Positions 13,954 to 23,934 of a stretch of DNA of 64,000 nt are shown here, one piece after another. A model generated the notes under the pieces. That model was not told where the DNA came from. It did no database searches and saw only the letters and a program-made list of their open reading frames with translations. The DNA comes from Portulaca oleracea (lineage: Eukaryota; Streptophyta; Magnoliopsida; Caryophyllales; Portulacaceae), in contig CM055892.1 of the NCBI GenBank assembly GCA_029582165.1, forward strand, positions 4,746,754-4,810,753, written 5' to 3'. The number at the start of each line of letters is the position of its first letter. The stretch's first letter is position 1. A program made the position numbers and the translations under genes.

Positions 13954-14080
13954 AACACGGACCGTGTTAGGCATGACATGGGTCGTGTTGGTGTCCAGAA
14001 AGTTACATAAGGGCAGTCTGTGTCAACATGGATCGTGTTATATTAACACGGGTCATGTTGGGGCTAACACGGACCGTGTT
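13954..14080. repeat. Array of 15-bp dyads of type AACACGGnCCGTGTT
   Basis: Five dyads start at 13954, 13975, 14025, 14045 and 14066. The first and last are perfect palindromes around a central A (AACACGGACCGTGTT); the others carry one or two changes. Starts within a group are 20-21 bp apart, and the two groups start 71 bp apart. This matches the phasing of the ACCGTG dyads in the Athila-like element although the motif differs. The array lies upstream of a TATA box at about 14273. Confidence 0.8.
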
Positions 14081-14431
14081 GGAGCCCAGTTGTGTCAAAT
14101 TTGAAATTCCTTGATTTAGCCACAAGTATTAACCCGTAGGAAATATTTTAGGGATTATTCTTGATTGATATTCTTAGTCAATAATGACCCCTTGATCATG
14201 GTCAAAATTCCATGGACAATGCCCCGACCCTCAATCATGCTTTGTGATTGGCAAGTTTGAATGCCCCTAAGCACTATAAATAGAGGATGATTTACCACTC
14301 ATCCAACACACCACAATCATTCTTCCTTCTTCCTAGAGAGCTTCAACACAACTCCTAAGGTGTTAAACTGTAGCAACTTTTTGAGATATCTTGTACTTTG
14401 CTTAGAAGAGGTTAGGTTTTACCCTTAACCC
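14081..14431 (+). mobile_element. LTR-like fragment with TATA box (resumes after 15593)
   Basis: A TATAAATAG box at about 14273 is followed by a leader-like stretch rich in CA and CTTC, as in plant LTR promoters. The sequence is split by a foldback MITE and Cassandra and seems to resume at 15594. No partner LTR or internal domain lies in the window, so this is inferred to be a solo or truncated LTR. Confidence 0.4.
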
Positions 14432-14860
14432 TCTGTTTGTATTAAGGTTAGGAGAGGGGAGGGGAGGGGAATGGAAGGGAAATATATTAATTAACCCCCT
14501 TTTATCTTGTTTGGCAAAAATAATAAAAGGGGAGGGGAGGGGAGGGGAACCATTAACCCTCATTCCCTTCCATTAACCTCCTTTTCATTAACCCCCAATA
14601 TGAGGGTTAATGGAGGGGAGGGGAACTCATTATGTTTAAAAAAAAGAAAATAACTTTATTAATATAATAACTACTTCATTTTTCTTTCCTCCCCCTCCTT
14701 CCCTCCCTTTTCTAATCCAAACACAACAACTAACCCCTCTTACCTTTCATTCCCCTCCATTTATAATCTAAACAAGATATAAACAAGTCCCCTCCCTTTC
14801 CCTCCCCTTCCTTCCCCTCTCATACCCTCCCCTCCCCTCCCCCTCTAATAACCAAACAGA
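14432..14860. mobile_element. Foldback MITE with purine-rich inverted termini
   Basis: Left end TCTGTTTGTATTAAGG followed by GGAGAGGGGAGGGG repeats; reverse complement of the right end TCTGTTTGGTTATTAGAGGG followed by GGGAGGGG repeats. Internal segments also pair as GGGGAGGGG against CCCCTCCCC. No target duplication seen. The TCTGTTTGG ends resemble PIF/Harbinger (Tourist-like) MITEs, but that assignment is tentative. Confidence 0.6.
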
Positions 14861-14954
14861 CTGTATGTAACACCCCGGGTATTTGGTCAAAGTGTGCCTT
14901 AAAGGGTTTGAAATGACTACTCATATCACCAAGGTGCACCTTCTTTTATGGTAG

Positions 14955-15030
14955 CTCATCAGTTGGGAACTCCTCAGTTAAGCGTGCTTGGCTGGGAATA
15001 GTCAAAGGATGGGTGACCTCCTGGGAAGTT
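14955..15030 (+). promoter_or_regulatory. 5S rRNA-like Pol III promoter region in Cassandra 5' LTR
   Basis: Matches the 3' two-thirds of plant 5S rRNA: an A-box at 14976-14991 (AGTTAAGCGTGCTTGG) and a C-box at 15006-15029 containing AGGATGGGTGACCTCCTGGG. The first third of 5S rRNA is absent or too diverged, so this is not a 5S gene. In Cassandra these boxes are thought to drive Pol III transcription. Confidence 0.88.
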
Positions 15031-15161
15031 TTCCCAGGCAGCGTGTGAGCGAGGACGAAGCACGCTGGAAAGACTCGTGGTGATTTGTGGGGCCAGTCAG
15101 CGATCCTTGAAGCGGTTATTGGTAATGTCCGTGGTCCAGGAGGGGGCCGGGGCGTTACAGA

Positions 15162-15173
15162 TGGTATCAGAGC
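15162..15173 (+). other. Cassandra primer-binding site (tRNA-iMet)
   Basis: TGGTATCAGAGC, complementary to the 3' end of initiator Met tRNA, two bases after the 5' LTR. Confidence 0.88.
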
Positions 15174-15281
15174 CGACCCGCGACCGTGAGTTGCGCCAGT
15201 GGACGGGAGATCCATGGGCAGACACCTACCGGGGAAAAGATTCTGGATTGTAGTGAGGCACAACGAGGACGTTGTGCGCTT

Positions 15282-15290
15282 AAGTGGGGG
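15282..15290 (+). other. Cassandra polypurine tract
   Basis: AAGTGGGGG four bases before the 3' LTR, where plus-strand DNA synthesis would be primed. Confidence 0.75.
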
Positions 15291-15383
15291 TGACTGTAAC
15301 ACCCCGGATATTTGGTCAAAGTGTGTCTTAAAGGGTTTGAAATGACTACTCATATCACCAAGGTGCACCTTCTTTTATGGTAG

Positions 15384-15459
15384 CTCATCAGTTGGGAACT
15401 CCTCAGTTAAGCGTGCTTGGCTGGGAATAGTCAAAGGATGGGTGACCTCCTGGGAAGTT
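15384..15459 (+). promoter_or_regulatory. 5S rRNA-like region in Cassandra 3' LTR
   Basis: Second copy of the A-box and C-box block at the same offset in the 3' LTR, with the boxes unchanged. Confidence 0.85.
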
Positions 15460-15593
15460 TTCCCAAGCAGCGTGTGAGCGAGGACGAAGCACGCTGGAAA
15501 GACTCGTGGTGATTTGTGGGGCCAGTCAGCGATCCTTGAAGCGGTTATTGGTAATGTCCGCGGTCCAGGAGGGGGCCGGGGCGTTACACTGTA

Positions 15594-16208
15594 AGTTTAT
15601 CCGTGGTCTTGTGAATAAGTCTTAAGGGGAGACGAGTTTGACCCTCGACTCCTAGCTACCCAAGTGATCCCTCATCTTGTGTGTGACCATGTTACCTCAT
15701 ATTTCCAACATGCAATCTTTTTGTTTGGTGCCTTGGCGGTGAGTAGAGGCTGGAAAAGGAGAATAAGATTAGAGATGGGCAACAGGTCGTGTCGTGTCGA
15801 TTATGTGTTCATGCCAGAGTTAACCGAGTTGGAGGACTCTCAACTTGAAACCTACACATTTAATAAATCGGTCAAAAATCTCAACCTGAGCTGTTTATTA
15901 AATGAACGGGTTGATATGAACCAAACCTATTTAACTAAATGGGTAAAACGAGTAAAGTTCGAGTAACCTATTTACCTTTTAACAAATATCTTATTTAACA
16001 ACCATGAACCTTACAAAGTAAAATGCATTGGTTTCCACCATTTATTTATTATCGACCAACTCATCTATTCAGAGTCAAAGAAGGTGTACGATCTGTTGGG
16101 TATTGATTGGTTTTCATATTACTGAGATTTAATACCATAAGATGATATCAATAAAATAATAATTATTTACGGTCAAAATCAAAACTTTTATTTCCCTCCT
16201 AAAATCCA

Positions 16209-16239
<31 letters not shown>

Positions 16240-16557
16240 TAATAGTTGTAAAATCCCTTTTACTTGCACGAGATTAGTCCACGAAAGTTGACTTATCACT
16301 ACCATTGGTTACCTCTTTCTAAATCACATTTCACCGCTCAAATTTATTTATTAATTTGTTTATTTCATTTTACCTATCATGTGTTAATTCTCAATTAATA
16401 AACTGACGGTTTCCACTTTCCTCCCACGTGAATACGTGATAACATTAGTTAACTTTCTTATTTTCATGTGGCAATTATAAAAATCTTTATTTTTCTCCAT
16501 TAACTTTCTTTTACCAAATTCAAGAAAAAAAAATTGAATAGCACTAGCATCCGTAAA
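15594..16557. other. Intergenic DNA and tail of the LTR-like fragment
   Basis: The first 130 bases probably continue the fragment ending at 14431. From about 15775 there is a GGCAACAGGTCGTGTCGTGTCG-type low-complexity stretch. A TA microsatellite lies at 16212-16234. The 100-codon frame near 15664-15966 has no family resemblance and is not called a gene. Confidence 0.4.
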
Positions 16558-16800
16558 AATTTGGGTCGCGTAAATTCGGGTTCGGTCTATATTAAAATTC
16601 GACGAGATATTGATGTCCAAGCCCAGTTTTTTTCGGATCAAACTCAGTCGGTCACTTCGAACGCAACAAAATTCGGGTAAAAATCGGGTTCGGACTGCAA
16701 AAAAAAAGAAATATTTTAGCCGAAAATTCGGTTAAAGTCAAAATTGGGTTAAGACAAAACCGAGCTTTTTTTTCGTATCCGACAAATTCAGACATTTGAG
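16558..16800. repeat. Diverged copy of a TTCGGGT-rich dispersed repeat
   Basis: Blocks like AAATTCGGGTTCGG, AAAATTCGACGAGATATTGATG and CCCAGTTTTTTTCGGA parallel the better-preserved pair at 18257-18495 and 18636-18870. Most diverged of the three. No ORF. Confidence 0.5.
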
Positions 16801-18256
16801 TCGGACAAAGTTTTACCAACGCTATATAGCACCATGCAAAATCTCCTACTTTCTTTATGTCAATTGTCCATCACACCTCTATCTCTAATATTTACTACTC
16901 CAATTCTGATCTAGCAACACCTTTGCATGATTTTAGGTGCCCTCATGTCAACCAAATTTACAATTGTAAGTGTCCATGTTATTTGTAATGGGCGCTTTGA
17001 TCTTCTTTCATGATTCCACCTTTTAATTTTAGCTTTGGGAAGCTTCAATGATTTATTTTTAATATTTCCTTATTTGTATTATATTTTTCCTATTTTATTA
17101 CTTTTTTCTAATTTTAACTAATTGACTGTTAAAATTCTTTATTGTAGGGTGTTTTAGTTCATTGATTGAGGAGAATTATGGAGTTAGCATTAAAGTTTTG
17201 GCACCACAAAATGATTTTGAAGATTAAATCTTACTATTATAGTAGGAGAATCCCTTTGACTAATAGGGAAGTGATTTTAGAGAAGAAAGTAAATAAGAAC
17301 CATTAATCTTAAGTTTAGATTAATCTCCATCATTAAAATTTTTCTTAAAAAACTGTTGTTGACTTATAACTTATAACTGCCTTATTCCACGTACATGGGT
17401 AATTGCCATTTGCACTTTTACTTTCTCAAATTGGTTTATGTGGTTTGCATCATTTTATTTGGTGGGGGTTTAACATTCTTTTTCATGTATAATTTATTTT
17501 AGTTTATTTTTAATTTGGAATAAGATTTGTTGATTCAAGTACTTGGGATAATTAATATGGGTTTTGGGGGTTGATGATTAAATTTTTAAAATATACAATA
17601 ATTTATTATACAAGGTCTCACCATTAAATCCATTTTAATAAATATTATCAAAACATATAATGTTACAATTATTTAATAAAATATTTTATATAAGAAATTG
17701 TCACCTAAATAAGAGTATAGAAGGCTATTAAGTGACAAATAAATGGAAAAACATATATATATGCTATGGTAAATTTATATAGGATTATTCGAAATTGAAA
17801 AATATTTTTCAATGAATAATTTATGTTTTTCTAATAGTAGGAGAATCACTTTGACTCTCATCTCCTTAATTGTAGGGTCTTGACTTTTAAATATATACAT
17901 GCATTTTTTTTGGGGAAAAAAACTATTAATCTTTCCTTTTGGAATTCAATTATCGCTTATAGCTTCTTTTTTTTCCTTCATGAAATTTTTAATTTTATTT
18001 TTCTTCTCATTCCAAATGAGGAAGTTAGTGTCGTATACGTACATTACATATAAATATGACTTTATTCATTTCTAATCACTCAAAACAATACAATTAATTC
18101 CTCTTATTTTTATTTAACTGTCACAAAGACTTTTGTGTTGAAATTTTTAATTGTTTATATCTTATTTAATATATAATTCATAATATTAAAATTGATGTCA
18201 TCAGGATCAAAATAAAAAATATAATTTAAAAAATATAATAATATACTAGCGCTGGC
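16801..18256. other. AT-rich intergenic DNA, no gene recognised
   Basis: Very AT-rich with homopolymer runs. A phrase TACTATTATAGTAGGAGAAT near 17235 recurs in altered form near 17838 and 19548, so a decayed dispersed element may be present. No coding signal. Confidence 0.45.
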
Positions 18257-18495
18257 AAAATTTCGAGTCCGATTAAATTCGGGTCGATCAAATTCAGTCA
18301 ATGTTAAAATTCGGATGAGAAATTCATGTGCAGACCCGATTTTTGTTGGACAATTTGGATGAAGATTCGGGTCAGAATCGGATTCGGACAATAGGAAAAA
18401 AGAGAAAAATTATGTCCGAATATTTGGTCAATTGGGTGAATATCAAAATTCGGACAACAAATTTATGTATGGTCCCGATTTTTTTGGGTCATACA
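18257..18495. repeat. Direct repeat copy 1, about 240 bp
   Basis: Contains TTAAATTCGGGTCGATCAAA, GAGAAATTCATGTGCAGACC and GGATTCGGACAATAG. It pairs with 18636-18870 in the same orientation, roughly 85% identical by eye. Class unknown. Confidence 0.75.
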
Positions 18496-18635
18496 ATTCA
18501 GATTTTTCGGGTCAGGAAATTTTTTTTTAAACTCTATAATGTATTTTTCTAAAAAATATTATTTGAGAAACTATTGATTATAGATGTATCTAAAAATGTT
18601 GATAAGTAAAAACATAGAGCAAGTACATATGTTGC

Positions 18636-18870
18636 AAAACTTCGGGTCCAATTAAATTCGGGTCGATGAAATTCAGTTAATGTCAAAATTCGAACGAGAA
18701 ATTCATGTGCAAACCCCGTTTTTGTCGGACGATTTGGGAGAAGATTCGGGTCAAAATCGGATTCGGACAATAGAAAAAAGAGAAAGATTATATCCGAATA
18801 TTTGGCCAATTCGATCAATATTAACATTCGCACGACAAATCTATGTATGGACCCAGTCTTTTTTGTTTTT
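18636..18870. repeat. Direct repeat copy 2, about 235 bp
   Basis: Same order of blocks as 18257-18495, start-to-start spacing 379 bp, separated by about 140 bp of unrelated AT-rich sequence. Confidence 0.75.
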
Positions 18871-19065
18871 GAAACCATACTTAATTGGTTTCTTAATTAT
18901 ACCATTAACTAACTTTTTTTTGTAATTATCAATGATGACCACTTGATCTATGAATAAAATATTTCTTGATTCTATAATAAATGATAATATTTATTGAATA
19001 TTTTAAATTTTAATTTTTTAAAGAAAATTCATTTTTAAATAATAATTAGTATTTCCCCAATCTAT

Positions 19066-19200
19066 ATTACATGCACTTGGAGTATGTGCTCCAAAATATT
19101 GCGAGTGAACAATTATAATAATAAAACTGAACAACCATGGCAACAAGAGAGAACAATTGTAATATTTGAAGCACATGCTCCAGATGCACCTAATAAATTG
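19066..19200. repeat. Small inverted repeat (foldback)
   Basis: Left arm TTACATGCACTTGGAGTATG; reverse complement of the right arm TTAGGTGCATCTGGAGCATG. Each arm also contains a small GGAG/CTCC hairpin. Could be a short MITE; no target duplication recognised. Confidence 0.55.
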
Positions 19201-19857
19201 CAGTATTTTCCTATTAAATTGGGTGTGGTTATGTAATATATGGGTAGTCAAAATAAATTTTTGATTCCAATCACTTAGACATACATCTTTAATTTACAGT
19301 TTATTGGTTTGAGTTTGATTGAGGAGTTGGCCATTGTTATGCTTATGTTTAATAACATTGATAACCACACATTAAGGGAGTCAAATTACATTGCAGTTAC
19401 ATTAAAGGCATTAAATTATATAGATACTACAAATGTATAAATTTTTTTCATCTTTTAAATGATAGTTACATATTGACGGAGTAAAATTACAATATAGAGG
19501 CACCAATATTCAAAATATATCCAATTTATTATGATATCTTACTATTATAGTTAGAAAATCAAGTTGACTGCCTTGAAAGGAATTTTAGGAGGTACAAAAT
19601 ATTGTGATCGTTAGATCTAAAATGCCAATCAATCTCAACCTTAAAAAATATTTACGATAAAATAAATTTAAAAACAAAACGTTGACTATTAACCATGCAA
19701 ATGTTAAAAATTAACTGTAAAGCTACATTGTCCATGTCTTCTTAATTGTTAACTTCCATGCGACCTTACTAAAAAATTTCATTGTTAACTTTTGATACTC
19801 ATTTTAATTGTCATATATTGTCATTATGATGGTGTGCAAACTGTGCATATGTAATTA

Positions 19858-20113
19858 CTCCCTCTATTTCACACTAATTGTTGTATTTGGAGATTGTGTA
19901 GTCAAATTCTTAATTTTTGACCACAAATGTTTAATATATATAATGATATTTTATTTACAGTTAATACCATTAAGTTCGTAATGATAAATATTATCCAAAA
20001 AGTATAATATTACAATTTTTAATAAAATATAATATAAAAAAATTATCAATTACATAATGACATTAAAACCCGTAATATTCAGTTGACTGACAATCAATAT
20101 GGAATAGAGGGAA
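19858..20113. mobile_element. Stowaway-like MITE
   Basis: Left end CTCCCTCTATTTCACACTAA; reverse complement of the right end TTCCCTCTATTCCATATTGA. TA flanks both sides (19856-19857 and 20114-20115). About 256 bp, noncoding, AT-rich. Same class as the intronic copy at 9515 but a different family. Confidence 0.75.
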
Positions 20114-20115
20114 TA

Positions 20116-20765
20116 TATTTCATGCAGTACGCCTTCGGTTCGATATTATTTGTCCTTTTATTGACTATGAAGGTCTCAAGTAATATTATCATTTTTCGAA
20201 CAAAAGACTTTCCATAGTTTTATGGTTATTATACTAATGAGATGCAGGGCGTGAGGTAGGGGTTAGCGAAACCGGGATCTCGGTAATTTTCGGAGGTCCG
20301 GTCCCGGTTATGACCGTGAGCAAAATTTTGCTCTTGGTCTCGGTCCCGGTCTCAGTCCCGGTCCCAATTCACCGCAGGCGGGAAATGCACCGGGGAAAAT
20401 TTTAGTCTCGGTTTCATAACTTGGCACCTGTTATTTGATTTATTTCCATAAACAACCAGTACAAATAATACAAATTTCTCAAATTTCACAAATGTCGGTG
20501 CCGGTTTTTTTCTACATAGCTGTTGTTTCCCAAATTAAAATCACACAATATCTAATATATAACATCTTTTTAGTTGAATAGACTAACAAATTTATGTAAG
20601 TCGCATTTTAGTTGGAAGAATATCATTGAATAACATTCATCACCAACTTGTTTCTTTTAATTTTTGAAATGGTGATATTATTGGTATATGTCAATGGATG
20701 ACATAATTGGAGATGTGAATGCACAATCCTCATTTGTTGTTAGACCGAGAAGTACGAAGGATGAC
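20116..20765. other. Intergenic DNA with a CCGGTCCCGGT-rich island
   Basis: 20245-20410 is GC-rich, with repeated GGTCTCGG, GGTCCCGG and ACCGGG words in an AT-rich setting. It looks like a decayed dispersed repeat. No gene recognised. Confidence 0.4.
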
Positions 20766-21591
20766 TGATGTAGATTTGGTTCCAAACCTACATCATGGAA
20801 GCCAAATACTTAGCTACATTGAAAAGGAGCTTGAAACTATCACATTTGGTTTACATTCGAATGGTCTTAACCATGGAGGAGTGATGATTTGCTCTCTAAC
20901 TCAAGAACCATAAGGCTATCATGGAAGACGTCCTAGAGTGGATTAATCTACATTCAAAGAGCTTTCATATGGTTCAAGAATCTTTAAATTTGGATAAGAA
21001 TTGAGAGAGTTATCATCAAATGTAATCTAGCTTAGTTCATTTGTTTCTTTATGATGTCATTCTTGTATAAGATGATGTAAGCTAGTTTACTCCTTTTTCT
21101 TGATTTGTACACGCCTAAGGGGGCTACCATTTAGTATAAATAGACCCCTTGGGTGCCTTGTAATCTCATTCAATTCAAATTCAATCAAATACAAACAAAC
21201 ACATGATGTTGTTGTTTTCCTCTCTAGCTTTGTGCTAGTTCTATTCGTTTCTCTTGAGGGAGAACGAGATATCCCCCTTCTTCTATCCAAGGTTGGCATC
21301 CTTGGTGGTGAAAGGAAGGAATTGAAGAGTCTTGAAGGTGGTGTGCCTTTATCCTTCCAAGGAGCTTCAATCGCCATTATCAACCATTCATCCAAGCATT
21401 CAATCGTCCATCATTCGTCCATTATCAAACCTTCATTTGGTAATCATCTTTCATAGTTCTTTCCATCTTTTCTATCCATTTCCATTCCATTTTCGAACCT
21501 TAAGAACTTTGAGAAGGGAGATTTTCATCTTCGTTCTTAAAGATCCTTAATCCTTTTGTGTAATGTGATCTTGTGATCCCATTATACATCA
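20766..21591 (+). mobile_element. 5' LTR of a truncated chromovirus-like Ty3/gypsy element
   Basis: Begins TGATGTAG and ends CATTATACATCA, directly before a primer site. The first 30 bp form a stem-loop (TGATGTAG ... CTACATCA), as does the start of the CRM-like LTR at 53134. A TATA box TATAAATA lies at 21135-21142. The left edge is inferred from TG and the hairpin, since no second LTR of this element is in the window. Confidence 0.6.
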
Positions 21592-21595
21592 AAAT

Positions 21596-21607
21596 TGGTA
21601 TCAGAGC
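21596..21607 (+). other. Primer-binding site (tRNA-iMet) of truncated element
   Basis: TGGTATCAGAGC four bases after the LTR end at 21591. Confidence 0.85.
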
Positions 21608-21890
21608 TTAGGAGATTGATTCTCTTAGTTCTTGCACCATCTTTTCACCATCTTTCCATCAAAAATCCATCCCCACCATCCCACCATCATCACGCCACCA
21701 TCGTTCTTCCAAGAACTCATCAAGAACTCAACAAGAACCCATCAAGAACTCATAAAGAACCATCAACTCCACAAAAAAACCCCATAGCCCAAACACATTT
21801 CGCCCAAACACAAATTCCCTCTCGTCCTTTACCCAACCAAATCCCCTAAACCGTGAACCTTGCAATCTTTTTCACCAAAGATTGATCAAG

Positions 21891-22479
21891 ATGAACGATT
21901 CTAGCACATCCGCACCTACTCCAATGGAACCCCAAGAAGATGTTGAAGCCTTGAAGAGAAAAATCACCAATATCAACGATCAACTTAAGAGATACATGCA
22001 TCTACAACATAGGGTGAATCGTGGAGATAGTGAGATCAATGAAAGTGATGAAGAAGTGCCTCAAAGACGTCCCCCAAGGGAGGAACGTTTCGATTTCAAA
22101 GTGGAGATCCCCGAATTTGACGGTAATCTTGATCCTGAAAACTTTTTAGATTGGATGCAAACCGTTGAACGTGTATTTGAACTTAAGGAGGTCCAAGATG
22201 AAAAGAAGGTCAAATATGTGGCTCTTAAATTGCGGAAACATGCGTCCATTTGGTGGACCAATTTGCAAAAGAAGAGGCAAGCTAAAGGCAAGGACAAGAT
22301 AAGAACGTGGGATAAGATGAAGAAGAAGCTCCAAGAGAAGTTTCTACCACCAAGTTATCTCCAAGATAACTACTACAAGTTACAACGATCGGTTCAAGGA
22401 AGCAAAAGTGTGGAGGAGTACACAAAGGAATTTGAGCATATTCTTTGGCGTTGTGATCTCCAAGAGGATGAACCTCAAA
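21891..22479 (+). pseudogene. Ty3/gypsy gag, 3'-truncated
   Basis: Encodes the nucleocapsid-like Gag of the retrotransposon whose LTR ends at 21591. The ATG at 21891 (MNDSSTSAPTP) begins about 196 codons. A charged N-terminal coiled coil is followed by the retrotransposon gag core: KVEIPEFDGNLDPENFLDWM, VKYVALKLRKHASIWWTNL, KKKLQEKFLPPSYLQDNYYK, VEEYTKEFEHILWRCDLQE. The frame then enters unrelated sequence at 22477-22480, the end of the Athila-like 3' LTR. The zinc knuckle and all of pol are missing. The core is close to the part deleted from gag of the element at 53134-59532. No frameshift is seen before the truncation. Confidence 0.85.
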
Positions 22480-23922
22480 TGGTAATTCCGTTAGAAAATA
22501 CCCACCGGGCTTCCTCTTTCAAGGATAGTCCGGATTAACTTCCCCAAAATCCATTGACAGACCCAGGAAAGTTAATAGAACGGAATTTCCTAGTTAGTTT
22601 CTATTCGCTTTCGCGAACTAGAATACTAACTATCCTAATTCCTACCGTCCAACAAGCGTTGGATGTATTCGGGATGCTTTCGCACCCAATTACATCCCAC
22701 TTGAGGGAAGGATAGGATTAGGAAGTTGATTTCCTAACTAGTTACTCACTAATATTGCTAACCCAAACCTAATCACCCATTCACTCCCTTAATATCTCCC
22801 TAACCCATTAAAGTTCTAGCCACTAAACATCCTAACTATCATGATAATAACATCAACAACTTCATTCATGCTTAATCGAATAAATAAGATAATAATAGAC
22901 ACTCAACAACAACAACAATATCAAAAATAGAGATTAATAAATAAGCAATAGATTAGAGAAGGGATTAAGAAATGCTCATAGATTGTGATGACAAGGGGGA
23001 AAACTTCAGAATAATAAAGCTCCAATGCTCCAAAATTGAATAATCTTCAAACTTCCAATAATAATCAAGAGAATCCAATACAAGAACCAATAATCTCAGC
23101 AAAGATCTTCCTAAATCTCCCTAATCTAAGACTTAAAAATGTGATAAAGAGTGCTAAAGTATCATAAAGGATAGATAAAAACTGCTGTCTCTCTCTCTAA
23201 TCTAAAATGACCTAAATACATTAAATAGTAATCAAGGTTGTTACTCAAAACTCATCATTTTACACAACAGAGACAAAGCGGCATAGACCGTGGCACGGTC
23301 GAGTGACCGTGACCACGGTCTGCGTAAGCGGCGATTTCTCCTCTTCGCCGCGACCGCTGGTACGGTCCCCAAGCACCGTGGTCACGGTCTAGGCGATTAG
23401 GGCTGACAACTTTTCGCTCCTTCGCACCGCCGTGGCTACGGTCATGGGAGACCGTGGCCACGGTCTAGTTCGGCCAGCTTCTTCCTTGGGCAGGTTAGGA
23501 TCCCACCGTGGCTACGGTCAGAGTGACCGTGACCACGGTCTATCTCGGGTTGCAAGGCATCTTCCTTAGGTCATGGCTAAATCACACCGTGGCTATGGTC
23601 AAGGTGACCGTGGCCACGGTGTCTCTCGGCCACAGTTTTCTTCAGGAGGCTCTTCAACCATTGCTTCCGCTTCCGCTGCCTTTCTACATGACTGGCCCTT
23701 CTAATCCGCTGCCTTTGACACGTCCAGGGCTCGTGGAATCTTAGGGAATCTCGGGATTCCCAAGATTGGTGCAAAATTGGCCCATTTAGAATCGTTTTGA
23801 GTGAAACCTTTTGGAAACTACAAAAGTAACTAAAACGCATTAAAAGTTATTAAAACAACTATGAAACAAGTCAAAAGCCTAAGGATTTAGGCGGTATTTA
23901 GACACGAAATCGGGTCTAAACA
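22480..23922 (-). repeat. 3' LTR of Athila-like element, truncated
   Basis: Homologous to 42986-44439, differing by a few percent in most blocks. In element orientation it starts TGTTTAGACCCG right after the polypurine tract. Its last 250 bp (equivalent to 42732-42981) are missing. 23275-23640 carries paired ACCGTGnnCACGGT dyads. Confidence 0.9.
23275..23640. repeat. Paired-dyad array in 3' LTR
   Basis: About five pairs of 14-bp dyads (for example GACCGTGGCCACGGTC), the members of a pair starting 21-22 bp apart. The first two pairs are more damaged than those in the 5' LTR. Confidence 0.8.
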
Positions 23923-23934
23923 CCCCCCACACTT
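23923..23934 (-). other. Polypurine tract of Athila-like element
   Basis: On the - strand AAGTGTGGGGGG directly abuts the TG of the 3' LTR. This fixes the element's orientation. Confidence 0.85.

Larger units (their letters stand above)
14866..15588 (+). mobile_element. Cassandra-type TRIM retrotransposon, complete
   Basis: Two 294-bp LTRs (14866-15159 and 15295-15588) beginning TGTAACACCCC and ending GGCGTTACA, separated by a 135-bp internal domain. It is flanked by the 5-bp duplication CTGTA (14861-14865 and 15589-15593). A hand comparison finds about four LTR mismatches (1.4%), so insertion is fairly recent. The LTRs contain 5S rRNA-derived sequence, the hallmark of Cassandra. No protein is encoded; such TRIMs move with enzymes supplied by other elements. 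It sits directly against the right end of the foldback MITE. Confidence 0.93.

Noticed and set aside
14955..15030. 5S rRNA gene
   Set aside because: Only the 3' two-thirds of 5S matches, and it occurs twice inside LTRs with TSD, primer site and polypurine tract, so it is Cassandra rather than a ribosomal gene.
15664..15966. 100-codon + frame as a gene
   Set aside because: Low-complexity GTCGTGTCG stretch, no domain, no splice context.
21100..21456. Overlapping frames on both strands
   Set aside because: They lie in the LTR and its leader directly before a primer-binding site.
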